Shown here piece after piece: positions 34,988 to 44,332 of a stretch of DNA of 64,000 nt. The stretch is from Actinobacteria bacterium OK074 (GTDB taxonomy: Bacteria; Actinomycetota; Actinomycetes; Streptomycetales; Streptomycetaceae). The stretch is from NCBI GenBank assembly GCA_001298575.1, contig LJCV01000292.1:1-64000 (forward strand), in the 5' to 3' direction. The position numbers and the translations under genes were made by a program. Each line of letters opens with the position of its first letter. Position 1 is the stretch's first letter. Below the pieces are notes generated by a model. It was given only the letters and a program-made list of their open reading frames with translations, was not told the DNA's origin and did not search any database.

Positions 34988-37240
34988 TCACCCCACCCGC
35001 AACAACAACACCGCCCGCCCCGGCACCACAACCTCCGCCCCCGCCGAATGCACCACCCCCGGCCCCTCCCCCTGCTCCTCCCGTGACGTGTCGACGAGCA
35101 CCTCGTAGCGTTCCGCCCACGGTGCCCCCGGCAGGACGAAGGACACCGGGCGGTCGCCGGTGTGCAGGACGGCGAGGAAGCTGTCGTCCAGGACTGGTTC
35201 GCCGCGTTCGTCGCGGCCCGGGATGTCCTGTCCGGACAAGTACATGCCGAGGGTGGCCGCGGGGGCGTACCAGTCCTGTTCTGTCATTTCCGTGCCGTTC
35301 GCGGTGAACCAGGCCAAGTCCCTTATGCCGTCGGTGGAGTGGGCCCGGCCGTTGAAGAACGCCCGGCGGCGCAGGACCGGGTGGCGGTGGCGCAGGGCGA
35401 TCAGGCGGGAGGTGAGGTCGAACAGGGCCTTCCAGCCCGGGTCGGCCAGCAACTCCCAGTCGATCCAGCCGACTTCGTTGTCCTGGCAGTACGCGTTGTT
35501 GTTCCCGCCCTGGGTGCGGCCCATCTCGTCGCCCGCCACCAGCATCGGTACGCCCGTGGAGAGGAGGAGTGTGGTCAACAGGTTCCTCAACTGGCGTCGG
35601 CGCAGGGACCGTACGCGTTCGTCGTCGGTCTCGCCCTCCGTGCCGCAGTTCCACGAGCGGTTGTCGTCCGAGCCGTCCCGGTTGCCCTCGCCGTTGGCCT
35701 CGTTGTGTTTGCGCTCGTAGGACACCAGGTCCCGCAGGGTGTAACCGTCGTGCGCGGTGACGAAGTTGACCGAGGCGTACGGGCGGCGTCCGCCCCACGC
35801 GTACAGGTCGCTGGAGCCCGACAGGCGGTAGCCCAGGTCCCGGACGTCGGGGAGTGCGCCCCGCCAGAAGTCCCTCACCGCGTTGCGGTAGTGGTCGTTC
35901 CATTCCGTCCAGAGCGGGGGGAAGGCGCCTACCTGGTAGCCGCCCGAACCCACGTCCCACGGCTCGGCTATCAGCTTCACCCGGCGCAGTACCGGGTCCT
36001 GGGCGATCACCGCCAGGAACGGGGAGAGCATGTCGACGTCGTGCATCGAGCGGGCCAGCGCCGCCGCCAGGTCGAACCGGAAGCCGTCGACGCCCATCTC
36101 CGTGACCCAGTAGCGCAGGGAGTCGGTGATCAGGCGCAGGACGTGCGGCTGCACCACGTGCAGGGTGTTGCCGCAGCCGGTGTAGTCCGTGTAGCGGCGG
36201 GCGTCCTGCTGCAAGCGGTAGTAGCCGCGGTTGTCGATGCCCTTGAGCGACAGCATCGGGCCCAACTCCCCACCCTCCGCCGTGTGGTTGTAGACCACGT
36301 CGAGGATCACCTCGACCCCGGCCGCGTGCAGCGCCCGTACCATCCGCTTGAACTCGCCCACCTGCTGGCCGCGCGTGCCCGCGGAGGCGTACCCGGCGTG
36401 CGGCGCGAAGTAGCCGATCGAGTTGTAGCCCCAGTAGTTGGTCAGGTCGCGCCGCAACAGGTGGTCCTCGTGCGCGAATTGGTGCACCGGCAGCAGCTCG
36501 ACGGCCGTCACGCCCAGCGCCACCAGGTGCTCGATCGCCGCCGGATGCGCCAACCCCGCGTACGTGCCCCGCAGTTCCTCCGGGATGCCGGGGTGGCGCC
36601 GGGTGAACCCGCGCACGTGCAGCTCGTAGATGACCGAGTCCGCCCACGGGGTCTTGGGCCGCCGGTCCTCCATCCATTCATCGGGGTAGGCGTCATCGTG
36701 GACGACGACCCCCTTGGGGACGTACGGCGCCGAGTCCCGGTCGTCGCGCACGGTGTCCGCCGTGTGCTGTTCGGGCCAGTCCCGGACATGGCCGTATACC
36801 TGCGGTGGCAGCGCGAACTCCCCGTCCACGGCGCGCGCGTAGGGGTCCAGGAGCAGTTTCGCCGGGTTCCAGCGGGCGCCCGTCCAGGGGTCCCAGCGGC
36901 CGTGCACCCTAAAGCCGTACCGCTGGCCGGGCCCCACGCCGGGCACGAAGCCGTGCCAGATCTCGTGCGTGAGTTCGGTCAGCGGCAACGCCGTCTCGGT
37001 GCCGTCGTCGTCGAACAGGCACAGCTGAACCGCCTCCGCCCCGCCCGCCCACAGTGCGAAGTTGGTGCCCGCGACCCCGTCCGGGCCCGTCCGGAACCGG
37101 GCCCCCAGCGGTGTGGGCGCGCCCGGCCACACCGGGGGCGCGGCGGGCCGGGTGTGCGGCCTGCCGTTCAGCAGGGCGGCCGTACCCCCGTCCGGTAGCA
37201 CCCGTTCCGCTACTGCCTCCTGCTCGGCTGCGCTCGACAC
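34988..37240 (-). CDS. glgX: Glycogen debranching enzyme GlgX
   Basis: 750-residue GH13 enzyme hydrolysing alpha-1,6 branches of phosphorylase-trimmed glycogen. GTG 37240 (VSSAAEQEAV) has GGGAGGG about 8 bases upstream. A CBM48 domain lies near 50-150 (FRTGPDGVAGTNFALWAGGA). The barrel holds LDVVYNHTAEG, the nucleophile Asp in VDGFRFDLAAAL, the acid/base Glu in KLIAEPWDVG and the third Asp in NFVTAHDGYTL. It lies 25 kb from the glgE operon but belongs to the same glucan metabolism, supplying chains for GlgP. It converges on the response-regulator gene with only 15 bases between. Confidence 0.95.
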   Translation of the reverse strand: MSSAAEQEAVAERVLPDGGTAALLNGRPHTRPAAPPVWPGAPTPLGARFRTGPDGVAGTNFALWAGGAEAVQLCLFDDDGTETALPLTELTHEIWHGFVPGVGPGQRYGFRVHGRWDPWTGARWNPAKLLLDPYARAVDGEFALPPQVYGHVRDWPEQHTADTVRDDRDSAPYVPKGVVVHDDAYPDEWMEDRRPKTPWADSVIYELHVRGFTRRHPGIPEELRGTYAGLAHPAAIEHLVALGVTAVELLPVHQFAHEDHLLRRDLTNYWGYNSIGYFAPHAGYASAGTRGQQVGEFKRMVRALHAAGVEVILDVVYNHTAEGGELGPMLSLKGIDNRGYYRLQQDARRYTDYTGCGNTLHVVQPHVLRLITDSLRYWVTEMGVDGFRFDLAAALARSMHDVDMLSPFLAVIAQDPVLRRVKLIAEPWDVGSGGYQVGAFPPLWTEWNDHYRNAVRDFWRGALPDVRDLGYRLSGSSDLYAWGGRRPYASVNFVTAHDGYTLRDLVSYERKHNEANGEGNRDGSDDNRSWNCGTEGETDDERVRSLRRRQLRNLLTTLLLSTGVPMLVAGDEMGRTQGGNNNAYCQDNEVGWIDWELLADPGWKALFDLTSRLIALRHRHPVLRRRAFFNGRAHSTDGIRDLAWFTANGTEMTEQDWYAPAATLGMYLSGQDIPGRDERGEPVLDDSFLAVLHTGDRPVSFVLPGAPWAERYEVLVDTSREEQGEGPGVVHSAGAEVVVPGRAVLLLRVG

Positions 37241-37435
37241 TGGCCGGCCCTCCCGCGGCTCCGTGGGACGGCGCGACCGCGGCCACCCGCGCAGCCAGCG
37301 CGGGCACCCACAGGGAATGGGGGGCCCACGGCGTCCCGGCCGCGGCTCCCCGTCGCGTCGTCCTCCCCCCTGTTCTGCCCAGCTCAAGGCTCGTACTCAC
37401 GTTTCCCCGGCGGCCCCCCGGTCGTTGATCCCCGT

Positions 37436-38701
37436 GTGATCCACGTACACACGCGCGCGCGGCGCGCCGGGGCCGCGCTGGCCGCCGTACTCACCTGGTC
37501 CGCCCTGCTCGCCGGCTGCACCTCGCACGGCGTCCCCCACGGCATCGATGACGTCCTGGGCGACAAGCCCCCCGCCCCCGAGGACGCCGTCCGCGTCACC
37601 CCCGACGACGGCAGCAAGGCCGTCCGCGCCGACCAGCCGCTGCGCATCCGCGCCTCCGACGGCAAACTCGAGTCCGTGAAGGTCGTCCGCTCCCAGGACG
37701 CACAGGACACACCCGTCCCCGGACACCTCTCCACCGACGGCTCGACCTGGCGCCCGGACACCGAACGGCTCGCGCTCGCCGCCGAGTACACCGTCGACGC
37801 GGTCGCCGTGGACGACGACGGCAGGCGCTCGGCACGGCACACGACCTTCACCACGTACGTGCCCGACGAGCGGTTCATCGGCTACGTCACCCCCGAGAAC
37901 CGCTCCACCGTCGGCACCGGAATGATCGTCTCCGTCGAGTTCAACCGCGAGATCGAACGCCGGGCCGCCGTCCAGCGCGCGATCATGGTGACCGCCCAGC
38001 CGCCGGTCGACATCCGCCCGCACTGGTTCGGCCCCGGCCGCCTCGACTTCCGCCCCAAGGAGTACTGGAAGCCCGGCACCCGGGTCACCATCTCGCTGCG
38101 GCTGCGCGACGTGCGGGGCGCCAAGGGCGTCTACGGGCTCCAGTACAAGACGGTCGCCTTCACCGTCGGCCGCAGCCAGACCTCCCTCGTCGACGCCGCC
38201 GCGCACACCATGAAGGTCCGCCGCGACGGCCGCCTGATGGCCACCGTGCCGATCACCTCCGGGGCGCCCAAGACGCCGACGTACAACGGGAAGATGGTCG
38301 TCACCGAGATGCTCGAAGTGACCCGGATGAACAGCCGTACGGTCGGCTTCGGCGGCGAGTACGACATTCCGGACGTGCCGCACGCGCTGCGCCTGACCGA
38401 CTCCGGCACCTTCCTGCACGGCAACTACTGGGCGCCCGGCGCCCCCGGGCACACCAACGTCAGCCACGGCTGCGTGGGGCTGCGCGACGTCAAGGGCGGC
38501 AGCTCCGACACCCCCGCGGGCTGGTTCTTCGACCGCAGCCTGATCGGCGACGTCGTCGAGGTCGTCCACAGCAATGACAAAAAGGTCGCTCCCGACAACG
38601 GCCTCGGCGGGTGGAACATGGGCTGGAAGGAGTGGACGGCCGGTACGGCGGTCAAGGCCAAGACCGCGGCCACCGCGGAGGCCAGGACCGCGAAGCACTG
38701 A
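37436..38701 (+). CDS. L,D-transpeptidase lipoprotein (YkuD, LdtMt2-like), copy 1
   Basis: 421 residues from GTG 37436. A lipoprotein signal ends in LLAGC (lipobox Cys about residue 28). Two Ig-like domains (about 50-260) lead to the YkuD domain with the active-site stretch HGNYW ... SHGCVGLRD; the nucleophile Cys is near residue 346. A C-terminal cap contains GGWNMGWKEWT, then an Ala/Lys-rich tail. Such enzymes make 3-3 cross-links in peptidoglycan on the outer face of the membrane. No clear ribosome site is seen. The following gene is a paralog, so duplication gave a tandem pair. Confidence 0.93.
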   Translation: MIHVHTRARRAGAALAAVLTWSALLAGCTSHGVPHGIDDVLGDKPPAPEDAVRVTPDDGSKAVRADQPLRIRASDGKLESVKVVRSQDAQDTPVPGHLSTDGSTWRPDTERLALAAEYTVDAVAVDDDGRRSARHTTFTTYVPDERFIGYVTPENRSTVGTGMIVSVEFNREIERRAAVQRAIMVTAQPPVDIRPHWFGPGRLDFRPKEYWKPGTRVTISLRLRDVRGAKGVYGLQYKTVAFTVGRSQTSLVDAAAHTMKVRRDGRLMATVPITSGAPKTPTYNGKMVVTEMLEVTRMNSRTVGFGGEYDIPDVPHALRLTDSGTFLHGNYWAPGAPGHTNVSHGCVGLRDVKGGSSDTPAGWFFDRSLIGDVVEVVHSNDKKVAPDNGLGGWNMGWKEWTAGTAVKAKTAATAEARTAKH

Positions 38702-38872
38702 ACCGCGCCCCCGCGACGCCCTGTTGATGTTGGGACGGAACGGTGACAATCATGGAGACCGGGACGGTTCACCCGGCGGTTAATATGCGCCGACACGCGT
38801 GACGCGTCGAGCGCCAACGGGCCTGAACAGGCCGGGGGTTCGGACCTGACCGGTCCGACGAGGGGAGCGAAC

Positions 38873-40129
38873 TTGAACCGGCGGCTTTCGCCACTTTCAC
38901 CACCACGGTCCATACCGGGACCGGACCGCAGAGGCGCGGGCCTGCTCGCCCTGCTCCTCGGCGCGCTCCTGTTCACCCTCACCGCGTGCGGTGGCGGAGG
39001 CGGCGCGACCACCAAGTCGGACACCTCGGATGGCAAGGGCAAGGACTCGTCCACGACCGCGACCAAGCAGTCCCAGGCCGTCGTGACGATCGCCCCCAAG
39101 GACGAGGCGAAGTCCGTCGACACCAGCGGCGCCCTCGAAGTGAGCGCCGCCAAGGGCAAGTTGACCAAGGTCACGGTCGTCGACGCCAAGGGCCACCCGG
39201 TCGCGGGCGAGGTGAACGCGGCGGGCACGGCCTGGACGCCCGCAGCCCACCTCGCCAACGCCACCACCTACAAGGTGCACGCGGTCGCCAAGGACACCAA
39301 GGGCGTCGAGACCACCAAGGACTCGACGTTCACCACGCTGACCCCGCAGAACACCTTCGTCGGGTACTTCACCCCCGAGGACGGCTCCACGGTCGGCGTC
39401 GGCATGGAGTTCTCGCTCAACTTCACGCGCGGCATCACCGACCCGGCCGCCGTGGAGAAGGCCATCACCTTCAAGACCGACCCGCCCGTCGACGTCCAGG
39501 GCCACTGGTTCGGCAACGACCGCCTCGACTTCCGCCCCAGGACGTACTGGAAGCCCGGCACCAAGGTCAGCGTCACCCTCAACCTGGACGGCGTCGAGGG
39601 CCGCCCCGGCGTCTACGGCACCCAGGCCAAGACGGTCGACTTCACCATCGGCCGCAGCCAGATCTCCACGGTCGACGCCAAGACGGACACGATGAAGGTC
39701 GTCCGCGACGGCAAGGTCATCAAGACCCTCGGCGTCACCACCGGCAAGGCGGGGTACGACACCTGGAACGGCAAGATGGTCATCACCGACCGCCTCACCG
39801 TGACCCGCATGAACGGCGAAACGGTCGGCTACGCGGGCGAGTACGACATCCCCGACGTACCGCACGCCCAGCGCCTGACCACCTCGGGCACGTTCATCCA
39901 CGGCAACTACTGGGGCGGCGACGCCTTCGGCAACTACAACGCCAGCCACGGCTGCATAGGGCTGCGCGACGTCAAGGGCGGCTACTCCAAGACGACCCCG
40001 GCGGCCTGGTTCTTCAACAGCTCGATCACCGGCGACGTGGTCGTGGTGAAGCACTCCAACGACCGCACGGTGGACCCGTCCAACGGCTTGAACGGCTGGA
40101 ACATGTCCTGGGCGGACTGGACGAAGTAA
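38873..40129 (+). CDS. L,D-transpeptidase lipoprotein (YkuD, LdtMt2-like), copy 2
   Basis: 418 residues from an unusual TTG start at 38873, chosen because AGGGGAG sits six bases upstream. The lipobox LTAC (Cys about 39) is followed by a Gly run and a Thr/Ser/Lys-rich linker. Two Ig-like domains precede the YkuD domain with HGNYW and SHGCIGLRD; nucleophile Cys near 361. The C-terminal cap NGWNMSWADWTK ends without the tail of copy 1. A -10-like TAATAT at 38781-38786 suggests it has its own promoter with an ~85-base leader. A strong terminator follows. Same role as copy 1: 3-3 cross-linking of peptidoglycan. Confidence 0.93.
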   Translation: MNRRLSPLSPPRSIPGPDRRGAGLLALLLGALLFTLTACGGGGGATTKSDTSDGKGKDSSTTATKQSQAVVTIAPKDEAKSVDTSGALEVSAAKGKLTKVTVVDAKGHPVAGEVNAAGTAWTPAAHLANATTYKVHAVAKDTKGVETTKDSTFTTLTPQNTFVGYFTPEDGSTVGVGMEFSLNFTRGITDPAAVEKAITFKTDPPVDVQGHWFGNDRLDFRPRTYWKPGTKVSVTLNLDGVEGRPGVYGTQAKTVDFTIGRSQISTVDAKTDTMKVVRDGKVIKTLGVTTGKAGYDTWNGKMVITDRLTVTRMNGETVGYAGEYDIPDVPHAQRLTTSGTFIHGNYWGGDAFGNYNASHGCIGLRDVKGGYSKTTPAAWFFNSSITGDVVVVKHSNDRTVDPSNGLNGWNMSWADWTK

Positions 40130-40160
40130 CGGTTTCTCGCACGGGGCAACGGTTTTCCGT

Positions 40161-40199
40161 ACGGGCCCGCCGGATCTCACACGGATCCGGCGGGCCCGT
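40161..40199 (+). terminator. Strong hairpin terminator after L,D-transpeptidase copy 2
   Basis: A perfect 16-bp stem (ACGGGCCCGCCGGATC at 40161-40176 with its complement at 40184-40199) encloses a 7-base loop and is followed by TGTCGTT. It starts 32 bases past the stop. Confidence 0.88.
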
Positions 40200-40227
40200 T
40201 GTCGTTAGCGACGGTTAACGTGTTCGC

Positions 40228-40995
40228 ATGACCGTGAATCTCGAAGTCGCCGAAGGCGTCGGCACCCTCCGTCTCGACCGTCCGCCCATGAACGCGCTGG
40301 ACGTCGCCACCCAGGACCGCCTCAAAGAGCTCGCCGAGGAGGCCACCCGCCGCGAGGACGTACGGGCCGTCGTCGTCTACGGCGGCGAGAAGGTGTTCGC
40401 GGCGGGCGCGGACATCAAGGAGATGCAGGAGATGGACCACACGGCGATGGTCCTGCGCTCCCGCGCCCTCCAGGAGTCCTTCACGGCGGTGGCCCGCATC
40501 CCCAAGCCCGTCGTCGCCGCCGTCACCGGCTACGCGCTCGGCGGCGGCTGCGAGCTGGCCCTGTGCGCGGACTTCCGGGTCGCCGGCGAGAACGCCAAGC
40601 TCGGCCAGCCGGAGATCCTGCTCGGGCTGATCCCGGGCGCGGGCGGCACCCAGCGGCTGGCCCGCCTGGTCGGCCCGTCCAAGGCGAAGGACCTGATCTT
40701 CACCGGCCGTATGGTCAAGGCCGACGAGGCCCTCCGGCTCGGCCTGGTGGACCGCGTCGTACCCGCCGAGGACGTGTACACCGAGGCGCACGCCTGGGCC
40801 GCGAAGCTCGCCCAGGGCCCGGCGCTCGCGTTGCGGGCGGCGAAGGAGGCGGTCGACACGGGTCTGGAGACGGACATCGAGACCGGCCTCGCGGTCGAAC
40901 GCACCTGGTTCGCGGGCCTGTTCGCCACGGCGGACCGGGAGATCGGCATGCGCAGCTTCGTGGAGGAGGGGCCGGGGAAGGCGAAGTTCGGCTGA
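40228..40995 (+). CDS. Enoyl-CoA hydratase/isomerase family protein
   Basis: 255 residues, usual for crotonases. The CoA oxyanion segments FAAGADIKEM (about 57-66) and the loop VTGYALGGGCELAL (about 96-109) are clear, and the two catalytic Glu of hydratases match GCELALCAD (Glu near 108) and GQPEILLGLIPGAGGTQRL (Glu near 129). It is therefore probably a true enoyl-CoA hydratase of fatty-acid oxidation. There is no ribosome site; GTTAACG ends about seven bases before the ATG, suggesting a leaderless mRNA. It stands alone between a terminator and a palindrome-rich gap. Confidence 0.9.
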   Translation: MTVNLEVAEGVGTLRLDRPPMNALDVATQDRLKELAEEATRREDVRAVVVYGGEKVFAAGADIKEMQEMDHTAMVLRSRALQESFTAVARIPKPVVAAVTGYALGGGCELALCADFRVAGENAKLGQPEILLGLIPGAGGTQRLARLVGPSKAKDLIFTGRMVKADEALRLGLVDRVVPAEDVYTEAHAWAAKLAQGPALALRAAKEAVDTGLETDIETGLAVERTWFAGLFATADREIGMRSFVEEGPGKAKFG

Positions 40996-41397
40996 GGCGG
41001 ACTCTTTCCCCGGAGGTGAGTCGGGGGCGAGGCCGGGTCGCTCCCGAGCCCGCGCCGCCACTCCCGAGCCCGCCCCGCTCCCGCCTCCGTCGCCGCCGAC
41101 CCGAAACAGAGACGTGCTCAACAATTTATGCTGATCCACTTGCAGTTGACGCGGTGTCTTACCCGGCGTCCCCCGAAGGGGCGGTTTATGGCAGCCTTAA
41201 GAGAACCTTAAGGCTGACTTGTCTTCAATACTTGGAAGTTGCCCCCAACTGGCCCGAATTACCAGGTCAGTTGGGGTATTCGGGGTACCGAGATCCCACT
41301 GGCATATGCCTAACGACGGGTGTGGAACAAGTGATTCCGGGTGGCGGATTCCCGCGGAACGCCCCCGAAGGGCCCGCTGGGCGGCCATGATGGGGGC
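40996..41397. promoter_or_regulatory. 402-base gap with two palindromes
   Basis: This gap is richer in AT than its surroundings. CAGCCTTAAG (41192-41201) and CTTAAGGCTG (41207-41216) form a perfect 10-bp inverted repeat with a 5-base centre. CCCCAACTG (41243-41251) pairs with CAGTTGGGG (41268-41276) across 16 bases. A direct repeat CTCCCGAGCCCGC occurs twice near 41040-41070. No gene is supported. The palindromes lie 120-200 bases before the ATPase gene and may be operators. Confidence 0.5.
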
Positions 41398-41898
41398 ATG
41401 GCGGGGCTGGAGGGCATCGAACAGCCGCGGGGACACGGGCGTGCGGCCGCGCGCTGGTCTCCCGCGGTCGAGGACGAACGGGCGTTGAAAGCGCTGGAGT
41501 TGTTCGGCAACCCCACCGAGGCGGAGGTTCCGCTGGCGTCCCGCCCGGAGTCCGCCGCCGCCGCCCGCCGGCTCATCCAGGTCGTCGTCCTCCGCCACTG
41601 GGGGCTCTCCCCGACGCTCACCGAGGACGCGGTCCTGCTCGTCTCGGAACTCGTCGGAAACGCCGTACGGCACACGGGCGCGCGGGTCTTCGGGCTGCGG
41701 ATGCACCGCCGTCGTGGCTGGATCCGGGTCGAGGTGCGCGATCCCTCGCGCGGGCTGCCCTGTCTGATGCCGGTTCAGGACCTCGACATCAGCGGTCGCG
41801 GCCTGTTCCTCGTCGACAAGCTCTCCGACCGCTGGGGGGTCGATCTGCTGCCGCTGGGCAAGACGACCTGGTTCGAGATGCGGGTCTCCGACCGCTGA
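41398..41898 (+). CDS. ATP-binding protein, anti-sigma factor RsbW-like (HATPase_c_2)
   Basis: 166 residues from ATG 41398 with GGGGG upstream. The N-box is LLVSELVGNAVRHTGA (about 81-96), the G1 box VRDPSRGLP and the G2 box SGRGLFLVDKL, all typical of the short Streptomyces regulatory ATPases. Such proteins bind sigma factors or anti-anti-sigma partners, often linked to stress or development; no partner gene lies beside it. The first ~45 residues are a poorly conserved tail. The only visible control elements are the palindromes in the upstream gap. Confidence 0.85.
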   Translation: MAGLEGIEQPRGHGRAAARWSPAVEDERALKALELFGNPTEAEVPLASRPESAAAARRLIQVVVLRHWGLSPTLTEDAVLLVSELVGNAVRHTGARVFGLRMHRRRGWIRVEVRDPSRGLPCLMPVQDLDISGRGLFLVDKLSDRWGVDLLPLGKTTWFEMRVSDR

Positions 41899-42204
41899 GG
41901 TCACCCGGCGGCGAAGGCGACGCAACGCAAGGCAACGTGACGCGGCACAAAGCCCCGCACGCCGAAAATCGCCGCCTAAAGAGAGTGCGCCGCGGTGCGA
42001 ATAGGGGTGTGCACCGCGGCGCTTGCGACGAATCCGTCGCCCGGGTCAATGGGCGGATGTCGCGGATATGACTATCGCAGATGCGCGCGATTCAGCCAAA
42101 AGGGGTTCGGTCACGGAACCGTACCTGTAGGTCCCCTGTGCACGTCCGATCGGCGCGTACCCCAATCGGTGCAATCAGCCACTTTCGTCACCGCTCGCCC
42201 TTAA
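41899..42204. other. 306-base gap with a strong 12-bp hairpin
   Basis: GCGCCGCGGTGC (41987-41998) is a perfect complement to GCACCGCGGCGC (42011-42022) with a 12-base loop. It could be the terminator of the ATPase gene, although it is 89 bases past the stop. TTAAAT near 42201 is a likely -10 for the deacetylase-like gene. No gene is supported. Confidence 0.5.
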
Positions 42205-43056
42205 ATGGTGCGAGTGACCACCCCCGCCCACGGAACCACCCCGCCCGACCCGGACCGCCGTGCGGCACTGCGCACGGGCGCGGGACTCGCCGCGGCCACC
42301 GCGGTCGGCGCGCTGACCGCCGCCTGTTCGGCCCCGGGAGACGACGACACCGCCGCCACCGGAGCCGCCGCGGCCCGCCCGGCCGCGCCCAGGACCAGCG
42401 CCCCCGCGACGCCGAGGACAACCCCGTCCGCCCCCGCCCCGCGCGCCTTCCCGCACCAGCCCGCGCAGATCGACCACGGCCCCCGCACCCGCCCCCGGGT
42501 CGCCCTCACCTTCCACGGCCAGGGCGACCCCGCGCTCGCCCGGACCCTGCTCGGCGAGGCGGAGAAGGGCGGCGCCCGCGTCACCGTCCTGGCCGTCGGC
42601 GACTGGCTCGACGAGCACCCCGGCCTCGCCCGCCGCATCCTCGACGGCGGCCACGACCTCGGCAACCACACCCAACGCCACATCGACATCAACGCGTTGG
42701 CCGAGGCGGACGCGTACGCCGAGATCACCGGCTGCGCGGACCGCCTGCGCCGGCTCACCGGCTCGATCGGCACCTGGTTCCGGCCCTCCCGGGCGCCCCG
42801 CGCCTCGCCCCTCGTGGAACGGCTGGCCCGCCGCGCCGGCTACCCGCACGTCCTGTCGTACGACGTCGACTCGCTCGACTTCACCGCGCCGGGCGCCCCG
42901 GCCGTCACCCGCAAGGTCACCGGCGAGGTCCGCGCCGGGTCCGTGGTGAGCCTGCACTTCGGATACCCGGACACCGTCGCCGCGCTGCCCGTCCTCCTCG
43001 CCGAACTCGACCGCCGCGGCCTGGCCGCGGTGACCACCACGGAGCTGCTGAGCTGA
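42205..43056 (+). CDS. NodB-like polysaccharide deacetylase lipoprotein with altered catalytic motif
   Basis: 283 residues from ATG 42205; GTG 42214 is an alternative that would be leaderless after TTAAAT. A Tat-like RR (residues 18-19) and lipobox LTAAC (Cys41) suggest a Tat-exported lipoprotein. The NodB barrel follows a Pro/Ala/Thr linker. Motif 2 HTQRH and motif 5 LHFG (His) are kept and motif 4 resembles DVDSLDF. Motif 1, normally TFDDGP with base Asp and metal Asp, is TFHGQGDP (102-109), and motif 3 is RPSRAPR. It is probably inactive or acts differently. It overlaps the next lipoprotein gene at one base (TGATG). Confidence 0.8.
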   Translation: MVRVTTPAHGTTPPDPDRRAALRTGAGLAAATAVGALTAACSAPGDDDTAATGAAAARPAAPRTSAPATPRTTPSAPAPRAFPHQPAQIDHGPRTRPRVALTFHGQGDPALARTLLGEAEKGGARVTVLAVGDWLDEHPGLARRILDGGHDLGNHTQRHIDINALAEADAYAEITGCADRLRRLTGSIGTWFRPSRAPRASPLVERLARRAGYPHVLSYDVDSLDFTAPGAPAVTRKVTGEVRAGSVVSLHFGYPDTVAALPVLLAELDRRGLAAVTTTELLS

Positions 43057-44231
43057 TGCACCCAACCCTGCGCAAGGCGCCCGCCCTGGCCGTGGCCGCC
43101 GTCCTCGCCGCCCTCGCGGGCTGCGGCTCCCACGACCGTACGGACGAGGCCATGGCCACCAAGGCGGCCGTCCAGCCCGCCGAGAAGCGGGAGGTCGTGC
43201 GCGGCCTGCCCGGCATGCCGCCCGTCCTCGATCCGACCGACGTCTACGCCGCCGACCGGCCCAATCAACTCTCCCCGGTGGTCAAGGACTTCCCCTCGCG
43301 GGTCTACGTCCCCAACACCAACTCCAACACCGTCTCCGTCATCGACCCGAGGACGTACGAGGTCGTCGAGACGATCCCGGTCGGTGCCCAGCCCCAACAC
43401 GTCGTGCCCTCCTGGGACATGAAGACGCTGTGGGTCAACAACGACCGGGGCAACACCCTTACGCCCATCGACCCGCGAACGGGCAAGGCGGGCAAGCCCG
43501 TTGACGTGCACGACCCGTACAACCTGTACTTCACGCCGAACGGGAAGTACGCGATCGTGATGGCCTCGCTCGACCGGCAGCTCGTCTTCCGCGACGCGCA
43601 CACCATGAAGGTCGCCAAGGCCGTGCCGGTGAGCTGCTACGGCGTCAACCACGCCGACTTCTCCGCCGACGGGCGCTACTTCATCGTCTCCTGCGAGTTC
43701 AGCGGCGAGCTGCTGAAGGTCGACACGGAGAAGATGAAGGTGATCGGCCGGCAGAAGCTGCCGTTCCACGGCGCGATGCCGCAGGACGTGAAGATCTCCC
43801 CGGACGGCAAGAAGTTCTACATCGCGGACATGATGGCGGGCGGCATGTGGGTGCTGGACGGCGACCGGTTCACCACGCCGACCCTCCTGCCCACCGGCAA
43901 GGGCTGCCACGGCCTGTACGTCAGCCGGGACTCGCGCGAGATGTACGTCTCCAACCGCGGCGAAGGCACCGTCTCCGTCTTCGACTTCGCCCAGGACAAG
44001 GTGACGAAGAAGTGGCACCTGCCCGACGGCGGCAGCCCCGACATGGGCGGCGTCTCGGCCGACGGCAAGGTCCTGTGGCTGTCCGGCCGCTACAACTCCG
44101 AGGTGTACGCGATCGACACCCGCACCGGGGTCCAACTCGCCCGCATCAAGGTCGGCGGCGGCCCGCACGGCCTCGCCGTCTACCCGCAGCCGGGCCGCTA
44201 CTCGCTCGGGCACACGGGCATCTTCCGCTGA
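43056..44231 (+). CDS. Lipoprotein with YVTN-type beta-propeller
   Basis: 391 residues from ATG 43056, the A of which ends the previous stop. The lipobox LAALAGC (Cys about 23) marks a lipoprotein. The rest is a seven-bladed propeller with repeats such as VYVPNTNSNTVSVIDPRTYEVV, VSNRGEGTVSVFDFAQDKV and LWLSGRYNSEVYAIDTRTG, i.e. YVTN/lactonase-like blades. No enzyme motif is evident; such proteins bind ligands or scaffold at the cell surface. It probably works with the overlapping NodB-like lipoprotein. Confidence 0.88.
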   Translation: MHPTLRKAPALAVAAVLAALAGCGSHDRTDEAMATKAAVQPAEKREVVRGLPGMPPVLDPTDVYAADRPNQLSPVVKDFPSRVYVPNTNSNTVSVIDPRTYEVVETIPVGAQPQHVVPSWDMKTLWVNNDRGNTLTPIDPRTGKAGKPVDVHDPYNLYFTPNGKYAIVMASLDRQLVFRDAHTMKVAKAVPVSCYGVNHADFSADGRYFIVSCEFSGELLKVDTEKMKVIGRQKLPFHGAMPQDVKISPDGKKFYIADMMAGGMWVLDGDRFTTPTLLPTGKGCHGLYVSRDSREMYVSNRGEGTVSVFDFAQDKVTKKWHLPDGGSPDMGGVSADGKVLWLSGRYNSEVYAIDTRTGVQLARIKVGGGPHGLAVYPQPGRYSLGHTGIFR

Positions 44232-44332
44232 CGGAGGAGCAGTTGGGAGGAGTGGTCGAGCGGGCAGGGGACACGCCGACGATCGGGTGACGGTCCGCAA
44301 CGGGCGGCCACCGGACCGGAATCGTAACGGCC

